DNA of 64,000 nt, from positions 4,650,001 through 4,714,000 of the forward strand of contig NZ_CP084876.1 of the NCBI RefSeq assembly GCF_020525925.1. The letters are read 5' to 3'. Positions 17,356-31,501 of this stretch are shown here, piece by piece. This DNA comes from Klebsiella quasipneumoniae subsp. quasipneumoniae (GTDB lineage Bacteria; Pseudomonadota; Gammaproteobacteria; Enterobacterales; Enterobacteriaceae). Below the pieces are notes generated by a model. That model made no database searches, was not told where the DNA came from, and was given only the letters and a program-made list of their open reading frames with translations. Position numbers and translations under genes: made by a program. How positions within the stretch are numbered: the stretch's first letter is position 1; every line of letters starts with the position of its first letter.

Positions 17356-20096
17356 TACTGACGCCACAGGATACCTCGCCCCCCGTCGCCCGGCTGGACA
17401 ACGTTGGCCAGCGCTTCGGCATCACCGTGGCGCTGCGGGATATCAGTCTGGCGATCCCGGCGCGGCGCATGGTCGGCCTGATTGGCCCGGACGGCGTCGG
17501 CAAATCGAGCCTGCTCTCTCTCATCGCCGGGGCGCGGGCCATTGAGCAGGGTAACGTGATGGTGCTCGGCGGGGATATGCGCGACGTTCATCACCGCCGC
17601 GAGGTGTGCCCGAAGATTGCCTGGATGCCGCAGGGGCTGGGGAAAAACCTCTATCACACCCTTTCGGTGTATGAAAACGTCGACTTCTTCGCCCGCCTGT
17701 TTGGCCACGATAAAGCCGAACGCGAATCTCGTATCAACGAGCTGCTGCAGAGCACCGGGCTGGCGCCGTTTCGCGATCGCCCGGCGGGTAAGCTCTCCGG
17801 CGGGATGAAGCAAAAGCTGGGGCTCTGTTGCGCCCTTATCCACGACCCGCAGCTGCTGATCCTCGATGAACCCACCACCGGCGTCGACCCGCTTTCCCGG
17901 GCGCAGTTCTGGGAGCTTATCGACAGCATTCGTCAGCGCCAGCCGGAGATGAGCGTGCTGGTGGCCACCGCCTACATGGAAGAGGCTGAGCGCTTTGACT
18001 GGCTGGTGGCGATGAACGCCGGCGAGGTGCTGGCGACCGGTACCGCTACGGAGCTGAAAGCGCAGACCGGCAGTCAGACGCTGGAGCAGGCGTTTATCGC
18101 CCTGCTGCCGGAAGCGCAGCGCCAGGCGCATAAGGCAGTGGTAATCCCGCCGCGCGACGACCGCGAGGAAGAGATCGCCATCGAAGCCCGTGGGCTGACC
18201 ATGCGCTTTGGCGACTTCGTCGCCGTCGACCACGTTAACTTCCGCATCGCCCGCGGTGAAATCTTCGGCTTCCTCGGCTCCAACGGCTGCGGCAAATCCA
18301 CCACCATGAAGATGCTCACCGGCCTGCTGCCCGCCAGCGAAGGCGAAGCCTGGCTGTTCGGCCAGCCGGTCGACCCGAAAGATATCGCCACCCGCCAGCG
18401 GGTGGGCTATATGTCGCAGGCTTTCTCGCTCTATAGCGAACTGACCGTCCGGCAAAACCTCGAACTGCACGCCCGCCTGTTTCATATTCCGGACGGCGAG
18501 ATCCCCGGTCGGGTGGCGGAAATGAGCGAGCGCTTCATGCTCAGCGAAGTGGAAGACGCCCTGCCCACCGCCCTGCCGCTGGGCATCCGTCAGCGTCTGT
18601 CGCTGGCGGTGGCGGTCATCCATCGCCCGGAAATGCTGATCCTCGACGAACCCACCTCCGGGGTCGATCCGGTGGCACGGGATATGTTCTGGCAGCTGAT
18701 GGTCGACCTCGCGCGTCAGGATCGGGTGACCATTTTTATCTCCACCCACTTTATGAATGAGGCAGAACGCTGCGACCGCATCTCGCTGATGCACGCCGGC
18801 AAGGTGCTGGCCAGCGATACGCCGCAGGCGCTGGTCGAGCAGCGCGGTGCCGCCAGCCTCGAAGAGGCGTTTATCGCCTGGCTCCAGGAGGCGCAGCCAA
18901 CCGCCGCAGCTCCTGAGGAACCTGCGCCTGCTGCAGCATCCCATCCAGAACGCGCGGCCCCGCGCCAGGCCTTCAGTCTGCAACGGCTGTTCAGCTACAG
19001 CCGCCGCGAGGCGCTTGAGCTGCGCCGCGATCCGGTGCGCTCGACGCTGGCGCTGCTGGGAACGGTGATCCTGATGTTTATCATGGGCTATGGGATCAGC
19101 ATGGACGTCGAGGATCTGCGCTTTGCGGTACTCGACCGCGATCAAACACTGAGCAGTCAGGGCTGGTCGCAGAATATCGCTGGCTCACGCTACTTTATCG
19201 AACAGGCGCCGCTGCGCAGTTACGATGAGCTCGACCGGCGGATGCGCGACGGCGAGCTGGCGGTGGCGATAGAGATCCCGCCGAACTTTGGCCGCGATAT
19301 CGCCCGCGGCACGCCGGTGCAAATCGGTGTCTGGGTGGATGGCGCAATGCCAAACCGCGCGGAAACGGTACGCGGCTACGTGCAGGCCATGCATCTGGCC
19401 TGGCTGCAGGAGATGGCTGCCCGGCAGAGCAGTCCGCAGCGCGCTACCTCTCTCATCTCCATTGAGACCCGCTATCGCTATAACCCGGACGTGAAGAGCC
19501 TGCCGGCCATCGTCCCGGCGGTGATCCCGCTGCTGCTGATGATGATCCCGGCGATGCTCAGCGCCCTGAGCGTGGTACGCGAGAAGGAGCTCGGGTCGAT
19601 CATCAACCTGTACGTGACGCCGACCACCCGCAGCGAATTCCTGCTCGGCAAGCAGGTGCCTTACATCGTACTGGGAATGTTTAACTTCTTTTTGCTGTGC
19701 GCGCTGTCGGTCTTCGTCTTTGGCGTATCACATAAGGGCAGCTTCCTGACGCTGAGCCTGGCGGCTCTGCTCTATGTCACCATCGCCACCGGACTGGGAC
19801 TGCTGATCTCAACCTTTATGAAGAGCCAAATCGCCGCCATCTTCGGCACCGCCATCATTACGCTCATCCCGGCGACCCAGTTCTCCGGGATGATCGATCC
19901 GGTGGCGTCGCTGGAAGGCCCCGGGCGCTGGATTGGACAAATCTACCCGACCAGCCACTTCCTGACTATCGCCCGCGGCACCTTCTCCAAGGCGCTGAAT
20001 CTCAGCGATTTGTGGGGCTCCTTTATTCCCCTACTGATTGCGGTGCCGCTGGTGCTCGGGCTGAGCGTGTTGCTGCTGAAGAAACAGGAGGGGTGA
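17352..20096 (+). CDS. rbbA: ABC transporter ATPase-permease RbbA (YhiH)
   Basis: This 914-residue fusion has two ATP-binding cassettes and a C-terminal ABC-2-type permease. Cassette 1 has Walker [13 protein letters not shown], signature [10 protein letters not shown] and Walker [13 protein letters not shown]. Cassette 2 has Walker [13 protein letters not shown], a degenerate signature [12 protein letters not shown] and Walker [14 protein letters not shown] Pro/Ala-rich linker (about residues 517-538) leads to a permease domain with its large extracytoplasmic loop and about six helices. E. coli RbbA (about 911 residues) was isolated as a ribosome-associated ATPase; a transporter role with YhiI/YhhJ is inferred from domain content. 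Confidence 0.9.
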   Translation: MILTPQDTSPPVARLDNVGQRFGITVALRDISLAIPARRMVGLIGPDGVGKSSLLSLIAGARAIEQGNVMVLGGDMRDVHHRREVCPKIAWMPQGLGKNLYHTLSVYENVDFFARLFGHDKAERESRINELLQSTGLAPFRDRPAGKLSGGMKQKLGLCCALIHDPQLLILDEPTTGVDPLSRAQFWELIDSIRQRQPEMSVLVATAYMEEAERFDWLVAMNAGEVLATGTATELKAQTGSQTLEQAFIALLPEAQRQAHKAVVIPPRDDREEEIAIEARGLTMRFGDFVAVDHVNFRIARGEIFGFLGSNGCGKSTTMKMLTGLLPASEGEAWLFGQPVDPKDIATRQRVGYMSQAFSLYSELTVRQNLELHARLFHIPDGEIPGRVAEMSERFMLSEVEDALPTALPLGIRQRLSLAVAVIHRPEMLILDEPTSGVDPVARDMFWQLMVDLARQDRVTIFISTHFMNEAERCDRISLMHAGKVLASDTPQALVEQRGAASLEEAFIAWLQEAQPTAAAPEEPAPAAASHPERAAPRQAFSLQRLFSYSRREALELRRDPVRSTLALLGTVILMFIMGYGISMDVEDLRFAVLDRDQTLSSQGWSQNIAGSRYFIEQAPLRSYDELDRRMRDGELAVAIEIPPNFGRDIARGTPVQIGVWVDGAMPNRAETVRGYVQAMHLAWLQEMAARQSSPQRATSLISIETRYRYNPDVKSLPAIVPAVIPLLLMMIPAMLSALSVVREKELGSIINLYVTPTTRSEFLLGKQVPYIVLGMFNFFLLCALSVFVFGVSHKGSFLTLSLAALLYVTIATGLGLLISTFMKSQIAAIFGTAIITLIPATQFSGMIDPVASLEGPGRWIGQIYPTSHFLTIARGTFSKALNLSDLWGSFIPLLIAVPLVLGLSVLLLKKQEG

Positions 20097-21220
20097 TGCG
20101 CGGATTACGTAATATTTATAACCTCGGCGTCAAAGAGCTGCGCAGCCTGCTGGGTGATAAAGCGATGCTGGCGCTGATCGTGTTTGCTTTTACCGTGTCG
20201 GTGTACTCCTCAGCTACGGTGATGCCCGGCTCGCTGCACCTGGCGCCGATTGCGGTTGCCGATATGGATAAGTCGCAGCTCTCTTCACGCATCATTAACG
20301 CTTTCTACCGCCCCTGGTTTCTCGAACCGGAGCTGATCACCGCCAATGAGATGGACGCCGGCCTGGATGCCGGGCGCTACACTTTCGCCATCAATATTCC
20401 GCCAAATTTCCAGCGCGATGTGCTGGCCGGCCGCCAGCCGGAAGTGCAGGTCAACGTCGACGCCACGCGCATGAGCCAGGCCTTTACCGGCAACGGCTAT
20501 ATCCAGAATATTATTAACGGCGAAGTAAACGGCTTCATTGCCCGCTATCGGGAGAACAGCGTGCTGCCGGTAGAGCTGGCGGTAAGAATGCGCTTTAACC
20601 CTAACCTGGAACAGGAGCGCTTTGGCGCGGTGATGGCGATCATCAACAACATCACCATGCTGGCTATTGTCCTCACCGGCTCGGCGCTGATCCGCGAGCG
20701 CGAGCACGGTACCATCGAGCATCTGCTGGTGATGCCGGTTACGCCGTTTGAGATCATGATGGCCAAGATCTGGTCGATGGGGCTGGTGGTATTGGTGGTC
20801 TCCGGGCTGTCGCTGCTGCTGATGGTTCAGGGGATTTTGCAGGTGCCCATTGAGGGGTCGATTCCACTGTTTATGCTGGGGGTGGCGCTCAGCCTGTTCG
20901 CCACCACCTCGATCGGCATTTTTATGGGCACCCTCGCCCGCTCGATGCCGCAGCTGGGGCTGCTGATGATCCTGGTGCTGCTGCCGCTGCAGATGCTCTC
21001 TGGCGGCTCCACGCCGCGTGAAAGTATGCCGCAGCTGGTCCAGGATATCATGTTGACCATGCCGACCACCCACTTCGTCAGTCTGGCGCAGGCGATTCTG
21101 TACCGCGGCGCCAGCTTCAGTATCGTCTGGCCGCAGTTCTTAACCTTGCTGGCTATCGGAGCGGTGTTCTTTACTATCGCCCTGCTGCGTTTTCGCAAAA
21201 CGATTGGTCAGATGGCGTAA
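20096..21220 (+). CDS. yhhJ: ABC-2 type permease YhhJ
   Basis: This 374-residue ABC-2 membrane permease (E. coli YhhJ is 375) has a first helix at about residues 20-40, a long periplasmic loop (about 45-175) and five C-terminal helices, including the conserved REREHGTIEHLLVMPVTPFEIM segment and MPTTHFVSLAQAILYRG. The start ATG at 20096 overlaps the rbbA stop by one base (TGATG) behind AGGAGGGG, so it is translationally coupled. A longer upstream frame is inside rbbA and rejected. It completes the YhiI-RbbA-YhhJ exporter. Confidence 0.9.
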   Translation: MRGLRNIYNLGVKELRSLLGDKAMLALIVFAFTVSVYSSATVMPGSLHLAPIAVADMDKSQLSSRIINAFYRPWFLEPELITANEMDAGLDAGRYTFAINIPPNFQRDVLAGRQPEVQVNVDATRMSQAFTGNGYIQNIINGEVNGFIARYRENSVLPVELAVRMRFNPNLEQERFGAVMAIINNITMLAIVLTGSALIREREHGTIEHLLVMPVTPFEIMMAKIWSMGLVVLVVSGLSLLLMVQGILQVPIEGSIPLFMLGVALSLFATTSIGIFMGTLARSMPQLGLLMILVLLPLQMLSGGSTPRESMPQLVQDIMLTMPTTHFVSLAQAILYRGASFSIVWPQFLTLLAIGAVFFTIALLRFRKTIGQMA

Positions 21221-21261
21221 GGGCTTAAGAAGGGCCGTCGACTCCCGGCGGCCCGAATGGT

Positions 21262-21579
21262 TTATTTGTGGCGATTCATAAAGTGGCGAAGACCCCAGGT
21301 GAAGGCCATCGCCATGCTGAAGAGAATGAACAGCAGCACCACCCAGCTGATGGAGATGCGCAGCAGCGTGCCGGGGGTCATAAACGGCTGCAGATAGACA
21401 GTGAAGGACTGGGCGGGTGATTTCCCCAGCAGTTCATACAGGTTATCCGTCAGCCACACGCCGACCCGGCAGAACAGCCAGATTATCGCTGGCCAGCAGA
21501 GCAGCACCAGAAAGGTAAAGCGCTCCTGAAGGTAGGTGAAGAGCCGGCGCAACGGCGACCAGTTAAGCAGGATTTTCAT
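21262..21579 (-). CDS. Small membrane protein, unknown
   Basis: This gene of about 105 residues, convergent to yhhJ, starts from the chosen ATG (MKILLNWSPLRRLF); ATGs at 21591 or 21657 are also possible. It has two hydrophobic segments, FTFLVLLCWPAIIWLFCRVGVWL and a second around SWVVLLFILFSMAMAF, separated by a loop with LYELLGKSPAQSF, and ends RHFMNRHK. I do not recognise the family. A weak inverted repeat GGGCCG/CGGCCC near 21232-21254 may end transcription from both sides. Confidence 0.55.
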   Translation of the reverse strand: MKILLNWSPLRRLFTYLQERFTFLVLLCWPAIIWLFCRVGVWLTDNLYELLGKSPAQSFTVYLQPFMTPGTLLRISISWVVLLFILFSMAMAFTWGLRHFMNRHK

Positions 21580-21901
21580 TTCTATTCTCATATTGCCAGC
21601 CGATAACCAGAGCAGATAGCGCAAGGTACGTCGGACAGCATCCATACAGGCAATCATCCCTCTTTGTATATCAAATTTGCTGTCATATAAACCAGATCAA
21701 GTTAACAAAGTGTTAATGATATGGCGCATCAAGCCCAAAAACCGGCAAGATGCATACCCATTGTTGCAATAAATGGGGAGTGAAGTCCTCAGCGGCGGAA
21801 ATAATTTCGTAATTTCGCTAACGTGTTAATATTCCGAAAGAAGAAGCAGCGCTATTATTTCGCAGAGCACAAGATAATAGCGCTGAAATAGCGAGAGATA
21901 T

Positions 21902-22108
21902 TTAATCGTAGCCACTGATAATTATTTTTCGACTCGTATCATTGGATAAATTCACGGTACGAGCGACCACACCACGCGCGTAATTCTCAGTATTTTGCGA
22001 GTCAAAAAGATAGGTATTTTTCCCGCAGCGTTGCAGAGGTTGTTTATTCACCATACCCGTGTTGCAGGTTTCTGACACCACCCGCCCGGAGAGCGTCAGC
22101 CTGGCGGA
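21902..22108 (-). pseudogene. yehE-like (DUF2574) remnant
   Basis: Reading the minus strand, a 68-codon stretch gives LTLSGRVVSETCNTGMVNKQ, then PLQRCGKNTYLFDS and the C-terminus RKIIISGYD before a stop. This matches the body and end of the secreted DUF2574 protein YehE (about 93 residues; ...MVNGQPQQHCGQ... and a final RYD). The N-terminal signal peptide is missing: a stop lies directly upstream in frame, and no signal sequence is found in other frames. It is therefore a 5'-truncated relic. The rest of 21580-21901 holds nothing I can assign. Confidence 0.6.
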
Positions 22109-22205
22109 TTAGCGAAGCAGTTGCAGGACTTCAGGCGATATTTTTCCCTGAGTCAGTGCTGCATATCTTGTCCGCGCCACAGGGGCGTAGCCCCATGTCA
22201 GATCC

Positions 22206-22235
22206 GTAGCCCCGGTAAGCGCAGCGCCACCGGGG
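22206..22235. repeat. REP element
   Basis: Inverse copy of the 30-bp REP unit at 7751-7780 (GTAGCCCCGGTAAGCG...). It lies between the yehE-like relic and the rRNA operon terminator T2. Confidence 0.65.
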
Positions 22236-22269
22236 AGGCATGCCGGCACCCTCCCCGGAGGACAAAAAC

Positions 22270-22311
22270 GCAAAAAAGCTCAGTCTTTCGACTGAGCTTT
22301 CTGCTTTATTT
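22270..22311 (-). terminator. rRNA operon terminator T2
   Basis: On the minus strand, the stem AAAGCTCAGTC / GACTGAGCTTT around a short loop (22275-22300) is followed by a U-rich tract (complement of the A run at 22272-22277). Between T1 and T2 lies a 5S-like relic, ATGCCTGGCAG (22313-22323), as in the E. coli rrnB T1-T2 region. Confidence 0.8.
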
Positions 22312-22435
22312 GATGCCTGGCAGTTTATGGCGGGCGTCCTGCCCGCCACCCTCCGGGCCGTTGCTGCGCAACGTTCAAATCCGCTCCCGGCGGATTTGTC
22401 CTCCTCCGGAGAGCGCTCACCGACAGACAACAGAC

Positions 22436-22480
22436 AAAACAAAAGGCCCAGTCTTTCGACTGAGCCTTTCGTTTTATTTG
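22436..22480 (-). terminator. rRNA operon terminator T1
   Basis: The classic rrn T1 hairpin lies directly after the 5S gene: the AAAGGCTCAGTC and GACTGGGCCTTT arms (22442-22469, minus strand) with a following U-rich stretch. Nearly identical to rrnB T1 as I recall it. Confidence 0.88.
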
Positions 22481-22600
22481 ATGCCTGGCAGTTCCCTACT
22501 CTCACATGGGGAGACCCCACACTACCATCGGCGCTACGGCGTTTCACTTCTGAGTTCGGCATGGGGTCAGGTGGGACCACCGCGCTAGTGCCGCCAGGCA
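22481..22600 (-). rRNA. rrf: 5S ribosomal RNA
   Basis: A 120-nt 5S rRNA: minus strand begins TGCCTGGCGGC and ends GCCAGGCAT, with the conserved CCGAACTCAGAAGTGAAAC loop. It is the last gene of the operon, before T1. Confidence 0.96.
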
Positions 22601-22696
22601 AATTCTGTTTTATCAACACGTCCTGCGGACGCATCGACTAATCTGTATCGAAGCTGAAAATCTTCTCTCAATCCGCCAAAACATCTTCGGCGTTGT

Positions 22697-25598
<2,902 letters not shown>

Positions 25599-25776
25599 TC
25601 ACAACCCGAAGATGTCTTCAGATTGCGAAAATTTGAGAGACTCGAACACACATTAACTGTGTGTCGTTTCAATTTTCAGCTTGATCCAGATTTTTAAAGA
25701 GCAAATATCTCAAACGTCACCCGAAGATGAGTTTTGAGATATATCGGCACGCGTCTTTCACTCACGAACCAGCAAG

Positions 25777-25852
25777 TGGCGTCCCCTAGGGGATTCGAAC
25801 CCCTGTTACCGCCGTGAAAGGGCGGTGTCCTGGGCCTCTAGACGAAGGGGAC
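25777..25852 (-). tRNA. tRNA-Glu (anticodon TTC)
   Basis: A 76-nt tRNA in the 16S-23S spacer. The minus strand starts GTCCCCTTCGTCTAGAGG and ends with encoded CCA. Acceptor stem GTCCCC/GGGGAC, T loop GGTTCGAATCC, anticodon loop CTTTCAC giving anticodon TTC. Confidence 0.95.
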
Positions 25853-25937
25853 ACTGAAGTCTCAATCGCAAGACGCCTTGCTTCTCTACTTTCATCAGAC
25901 AATCTGTGTGAGCACTACAAAGGCAGGTTCTTTAAGG

Positions 25938-27477
<1,540 letters not shown>

Positions 27478-27609
27478 AAGTTTGATGCTCAAAGAATTAA
27501 ACTTCGTAATGAATTACGTGTTCACTCTTGAGACTTGGTATTCATTTTTCGTCCGAGGACGTTAAGAATCCATGTCACTTTGAGTGCCCACACAGATTGT
27601 CTGATAAAT

Positions 27610-27687
27610 TGTTAAAGAGCAGTTGCGACGCGCTTTAGCGCTCTGTCGCGAGGTGGCGTATATTACGCTTTCCTCTTTCAGAGTCAA
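27610..27687 (-). promoter_or_regulatory. rRNA operon promoter P2 and boxA
   Basis: P2 on the minus strand: TTGACT (27682-27687), 16-bp spacer, TAATAT (27660-27665). Downstream lies the antitermination boxA TGCTCTTTAACA (27610-27621). Typical rrn leader layout. Confidence 0.8.
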
Positions 27688-27768
27688 CCCGTTTTTCAGG
27701 ATTTTTCTCTTCAACCGAACCGGCTGTTTGTGTGAAGTGATTCACATCTGCCGTGTCAGTGGGAGCGC

Positions 27769-27796
27769 ATTATAGGGAGTTCGCCGGAAGTAGCAA
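27769..27796 (-). promoter_or_regulatory. rRNA operon promoter P1
   Basis: P1 on the minus strand: TTGCTA (27791-27796), 16-bp spacer, TATAAT (27769-27774) and the GC-rich discriminator GCGCTCCC that makes rrn P1 sensitive to ppGpp. An A/T-rich UP-element-like stretch lies just upstream (about 27800-27815). The remaining 27816-28068 contains the divergent roxA promoter region; TATAAT at 28033-28038 is a candidate -10. Confidence 0.8.
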
Positions 27797-28068
27797 GGGT
27801 TAAAATAGAAAAATCTTATCGACCGCTCATTATTTGAACTTTTCGCATATTCCTCTTCCTACCATTAAAGCCGCCATCCCAGTGTTCATGCGGCCTGCAG
27901 CGTAGTTAACGCGAAAATTGGTTTTTGGCAAAAATGTGGTTTTTCTCTCTTACCCAACGCCATTATCGCGCCGATGGTGAATTAAGCGCCACTCTTGACC
28001 CACGACAAAGCGCCCGCCCAGCCCCCGTTTCTATAATCAGGCCCGTTTCTTCTTACTGGTAATAATCG

Positions 28069-29190
28069 ATGGCTTATCAACTCAACATTAACTGGCCCGA
28101 GTTTTTAGAGAAATACTGGCAAAAGCAGCCGGTGGTTTTAAAAAACGCGTTTCCGGACTTCGTCGACCCGATTACCCCGGACGAGCTGGCCGGGTTAGCC
28201 ATGGAGCCGGAAGTCGACAGCCGGCTGGTCAGTCTGGCCAACGGTAAATGGCAGGCCAGCAATGGACCTTTTGAACATTTCGATGGCCTGGGCGAGACCG
28301 GCTGGTCGCTGCTGGCCCAGGCGGTAAACCACTGGCATATGCCGGCCGCCGAGCTGGTGCGACCGTTCCGCGTACTGCCGGACTGGCGTCTGGACGACCT
28401 GATGATCTCCTTCTCCGTCCCCGGCGGCGGCGTCGGCCCCCATATCGATCAGTATGACGTCTTTATTATTCAGGGCATGGGCAGCCGCCGCTGGCGCGTG
28501 GGCGATAAGCTGCCGATGCGTCAGTTCTGCCCGCATCCCGCGCTGCTGCACGTCGACCCGTTCCCGCCGATTATTGATGAGAATCTGCAGCCGGGCGATA
28601 TCCTCTATATTCCGCCGGGATTCCCGCACGATGGTATCACCCACGAAACCGCGCTGAACTACTCCGTGGGTTTCCGCGGGCCAAACGGGCGCGACCTGAT
28701 CAGCAGCTTCGCCGACTATGTGCTGGAGAACGATCTCGGCGGCGAGCACTACAGCGATCCGGACCTCACCTGCCGCGAGCATCCGGGCCGGGTTGAAGAG
28801 TATGAACTCGAACGTCTGCGCGGCATGATGATCGACATGATTCGCCAGCCGGAAGACTTCAAGCAGTGGTTCGGCAGTTTCGTCACCACCCCGCGTCACG
28901 AGCTGGATATTGCGCCGGCGGAACCACCGTATGAAGAAGAGGAAGTAGTCGATGCGCTGCTGGGCGGCGAAAAACTTTCTCGCCTGAGCGGCCTGCGCGT
29001 TCTGCATATTGGCGACAGCTTCTTCGTGCATAGCGAACAGCTGGACACCACCGATGCCGAAGCGCTGGATGCATTATGCCGCTATACCTCATTAGGCCAG
29101 GAGGAGCTCGGCAGCGGCCTGCAAAACCCGGCGTTTGTGAGCGAACTGACGCGCCTGATTAATCAAGGCTACTGGTACTTCGAAGAGTAA
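28069..29190 (+). CDS. roxA: 50S ribosomal protein L16 arginine 3-hydroxylase RoxA (YcfD)
   Basis: This 373-residue 2-oxoglutarate/Fe(II) oxygenase with a JmjC/cupin core hydroxylates an arginine of ribosomal protein L16. The iron-binding facial triad is visible: His125-x-Asp127 in GPHIDQYD and His187 in PPGFPHDG. The C-terminal region after about residue 265 is the winged-helix-like part of bacterial ROX proteins, and the protein ends YWYFEE. The length agrees with E. coli YcfD (373). The ribosome-binding site is weak. It sits here beside an rRNA operon, but no functional link needs to be implied. Confidence 0.92.
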   Translation: MAYQLNINWPEFLEKYWQKQPVVLKNAFPDFVDPITPDELAGLAMEPEVDSRLVSLANGKWQASNGPFEHFDGLGETGWSLLAQAVNHWHMPAAELVRPFRVLPDWRLDDLMISFSVPGGGVGPHIDQYDVFIIQGMGSRRWRVGDKLPMRQFCPHPALLHVDPFPPIIDENLQPGDILYIPPGFPHDGITHETALNYSVGFRGPNGRDLISSFADYVLENDLGGEHYSDPDLTCREHPGRVEEYELERLRGMMIDMIRQPEDFKQWFGSFVTTPRHELDIAPAEPPYEEEEVVDALLGGEKLSRLSGLRVLHIGDSFFVHSEQLDTTDAEALDALCRYTSLGQEELGSGLQNPAFVSELTRLINQGYWYFEE

Positions 29191-29205
29191 GCCGCGGTAC
29201 GACTA

Positions 29206-29229
29206 CGGGCAGCCGCCTGGCGCTGCCCG
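29206..29229. terminator. Candidate bidirectional hairpin, roxA/cusS
   Basis: A perfect 8-bp inverted repeat CGGGCAGC / GCTGCCCG with an 8-nt loop lies between the convergent ends of roxA and cusS. No strong U tract follows on either side, so termination is uncertain. Confidence 0.5.
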
Positions 29230-29243
29230 CTGGCTATCAGCCG

Positions 29244-30698
29244 TTATTGCGCCTGTTTCGGCAGCACTACAATAAACCGCGTCGAGCGCAGATCGGACTG
29301 CGCCGCCACGCTGCCGTGGTGGGCGCTGACGATGGATTTCACAATCGCCAGGCCGATGCCGCTGCCCTCCCCTTTGCGCTGGCGCGAGGGGTCGACGCGA
29401 TAGAAACGGTCAAACAGCCGCGGCAGATGTTCGGCGGCAATCGGCGTACCGGGGTTCTCCACCACCAGGCGGATCGTCTCCGCGCTTTCGCTCAGCGCGA
29501 TCGTCACCGCCTGGCCAGCCGGGGTGTAGCGGATCGCGTTCGACAGCAAGTTGCTGATCGCCCGCCGCAGCATCAACGGATCGCCCGTCACCCGGCAGGG
29601 GCTGCCGTCAAAGCGCAGCGCTACCGCCTTCTCTTCCGCCCACGCCTCGAAAAACTCAAACACCTTATGCACCTCCTCAGCCAGATCCAGTTCCCGCTGT
29701 TCGGGGATCAGCTGGTTGTTATCGGCCTGGGCGAGGAACAGCATATCGCTGACCATCCGCGACATGCGCGAGAACTCTTCAAGATTGGAGTAGAGCACCT
29801 CTTCCAGCTCCGGCTGGCTGCGGCTCTGGCTTAAGGCGATTTCGGTTTGCGTCACCAGGTTGGTGATCGGCGTGCGGATCTCATGGGCGATATCGGCGGA
29901 GAAGTTCGACTGGCGGGTAAAGACATCCTCCATTCGCTCCAGCATATGGTTAAAGGACAGCGCCAGCCGCTCCAGTTCGATAGGCACCGCCTGCGGGTCG
30001 AGGCGCACGTCGAGATCCCGCGAGGTAATATTCTGGATCTGCCGGCTGATCTGGCGGATAGGCTTATGCCCCTGATAGACCACAAACAGCACGATGGCGA
30101 TAATCAGCAGGCTGATTATCGACGCGGCGGAAATCAGCTTCGCTTTCAGCTCATTAATATAGTGCAGGTGAAAATCGATGGATAAGGCCATCAGCAGATG
30201 GTACGCCGGCTTGCCATCCGCCTGCTTGCCCAGCGGCAGCATGATCAGCCGCCAGGCACGGGTCTCCATTTGATGATTATCGTGCGCCATTGCCCGCGGC
30301 TGCGGATCGGTCCATGAAATCACATTCCCGTCGCGCAGCTGCATCGCCAGGCCTGGCGTACTCAGCATATGGCTGAGATCCGGTCCGTTGGGCGACTGGA
30401 ACAGAATATTGCCCTGTCCATCGTCCAGGCAGATAAAGACGTTGGCGTAGCCCGCAATGATATTCTTCACGATCTCCAGCCGCCGCGCCTGCGGGTAGTC
30501 AGCGTGGTCGAGGACCGTCTCCAGGGTGGTGCTGAGCTGCCTGAGATCGTGAACGTCGCGCTCTTCAAAATGCGCCTTCACCGAATGGATCATGATCCAG
30601 GTGAAGGCAAAGAAGGCGATGATGGTGGCGAGGCTAATAAAGAAACTCAGCCGGGTAGCCAGGGAAAAGGGGCGCTTAGCGACAATCCGGCACCTCAA
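29244..30698 (-). CDS. cusS: Copper/silver sensor histidine kinase CusS
   Basis: This 484-residue inner-membrane sensor kinase of the CusRS two-component system senses periplasmic Cu(I)/Ag(I). Two transmembrane helices flank a periplasmic domain (about residues 37-185) containing His-rich patches ([12 protein letters not shown]). HAMP (about 207-260), the phosphorylation motif [17 protein letters not shown], and the N, D/F and G boxes ([28 protein letters not shown]) follow. The start is TTG at 30698 and overlaps cusR by 23 bp; no ATG is available, and the downstream sequence [10 protein letters not shown] matches the E. coli N-terminus. It is co-transcribed with cusR. Confidence 0.9.
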   Translation of the reverse strand: MRCRIVAKRPFSLATRLSFFISLATIIAFFAFTWIMIHSVKAHFEERDVHDLRQLSTTLETVLDHADYPQARRLEIVKNIIAGYANVFICLDDGQGNILFQSPNGPDLSHMLSTPGLAMQLRDGNVISWTDPQPRAMAHDNHQMETRAWRLIMLPLGKQADGKPAYHLLMALSIDFHLHYINELKAKLISAASIISLLIIAIVLFVVYQGHKPIRQISRQIQNITSRDLDVRLDPQAVPIELERLALSFNHMLERMEDVFTRQSNFSADIAHEIRTPITNLVTQTEIALSQSRSQPELEEVLYSNLEEFSRMSRMVSDMLFLAQADNNQLIPEQRELDLAEEVHKVFEFFEAWAEEKAVALRFDGSPCRVTGDPLMLRRAISNLLSNAIRYTPAGQAVTIALSESAETIRLVVENPGTPIAAEHLPRLFDRFYRVDPSRQRKGEGSGIGLAIVKSIVSAHHGSVAAQSDLRSTRFIVVLPKQAQ

Positions 30699-31359
30699 GC
30701 ATATAGCCGACGCCGCGCACAGTCTGGATCAGCTTCGGCTCGAAGTCGTTATCGATTTTGGCGCGCAGCCGCTTCACCGCCACATCTATCGCGTTGGTAT
30801 CGCTGTCGAAATTCATATCCCACACCTGCGAGGCAATCAGCGAACGCGGCAGCACCTCGCCCTGATGGCGCAGGAAGAACTCCAGCAGAGTGAACTCCTT
30901 GCTGGTCAGGGTGATGCGGGTGGCGCCGCGCGTCACCTTACGGCTGACCAGATCGACGCTGAGATCCGCCGCCTGAAACTGGCTTTCGACAATGACCGCC
31001 GCCCCGCGACGCAGCAGCGTCCGCACCCGCGCCAGCAGTTCCGCAAAGGCGAACGGCTTCACCAGATAGTCGTCGGCGCCCAGCTCCAGCCCCTTCACCC
31101 GATGCTCAATGGTGCCTAACGCGGTAAGCAGCAGGATCGGCATGCCTTTCCCGGCGGTGCGCAGCATGCGCACGATATCCCAGCCGTTCACGTCCGGCAG
31201 CATGATGTCGAGGATCAGCAGATCATAGTCGCCGGTCATCGCCAGGTGATAGCCGTTAAGGCCGTTATCGGCCAGGTCGACGACGAAGCCAGCCTCGGTG
31301 AGCCCTTTGGTCAGGTACTCCCCGGTTTTCTTCTCATCTTCGACAATCAAAATCTTCAC
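30676..31359 (-). CDS. cusR: Copper/silver response regulator CusR
   Basis: This 227-residue OmpR/PhoB-family regulator has the same length as E. coli CusR. The receiver domain has acidic pocket VEDE near residue 9, the phosphoacceptor aspartate in [10 protein letters not shown] and the conserved lysine in YLVKPF. The C-terminal winged helix contains [16 protein letters not shown] and [10 protein letters not shown]. The GTG start at 31359 has AAGGAG 6 nt upstream; an in-frame start 15 bp earlier is disfavoured. It activates cusC through the box at 31437-31458, located in the divergent intergenic region. Confidence 0.92.
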   Translation of the reverse strand: MKILIVEDEKKTGEYLTKGLTEAGFVVDLADNGLNGYHLAMTGDYDLLILDIMLPDVNGWDIVRMLRTAGKGMPILLLTALGTIEHRVKGLELGADDYLVKPFAFAELLARVRTLLRRGAAVIVESQFQAADLSVDLVSRKVTRGATRITLTSKEFTLLEFFLRHQGEVLPRSLIASQVWDMNFDSDTNAIDVAVKRLRAKIDNDFEPKLIQTVRGVGYMLEVPDCR

Positions 31360-31436
31360 CGCCGGCTCCTTCACGCGCGTTCTGTGCGGGTATTCAATTT
31401 TAGAGGAGCGCCTCCGGATAGCAATGAAATATCAGG

Positions 31437-31458
31437 AAAATGACAGCTTTGTCATTTT
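31437..31458. promoter_or_regulatory. CusR (copper) box
   Basis: AAAATGACA-(4 nt)-TGTCATTTT is a perfect 9-bp inverted repeat that matches the known CusR/PcoR/SilR box. It lies between divergent cusR and cusC, where it can serve both promoters. Confidence 0.85.
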
Positions 31459-31501
31459 CCTGTCACGTCCTGAACAGAGGCCGCTACGTAAAGTAGCCGC
31501 C

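Noticed and set aside
17292..19145. 617-codon open frame antisense to rbbA
   Set aside because: Shadow of the GC-rich rbbA coding frame; its product is His/Gln/Arg-rich low-complexity without recognisable domains.
22131..22634. Open frames across the rRNA terminators and 5S gene
   Set aside because: They run through structured RNA and repeats and show no protein character.
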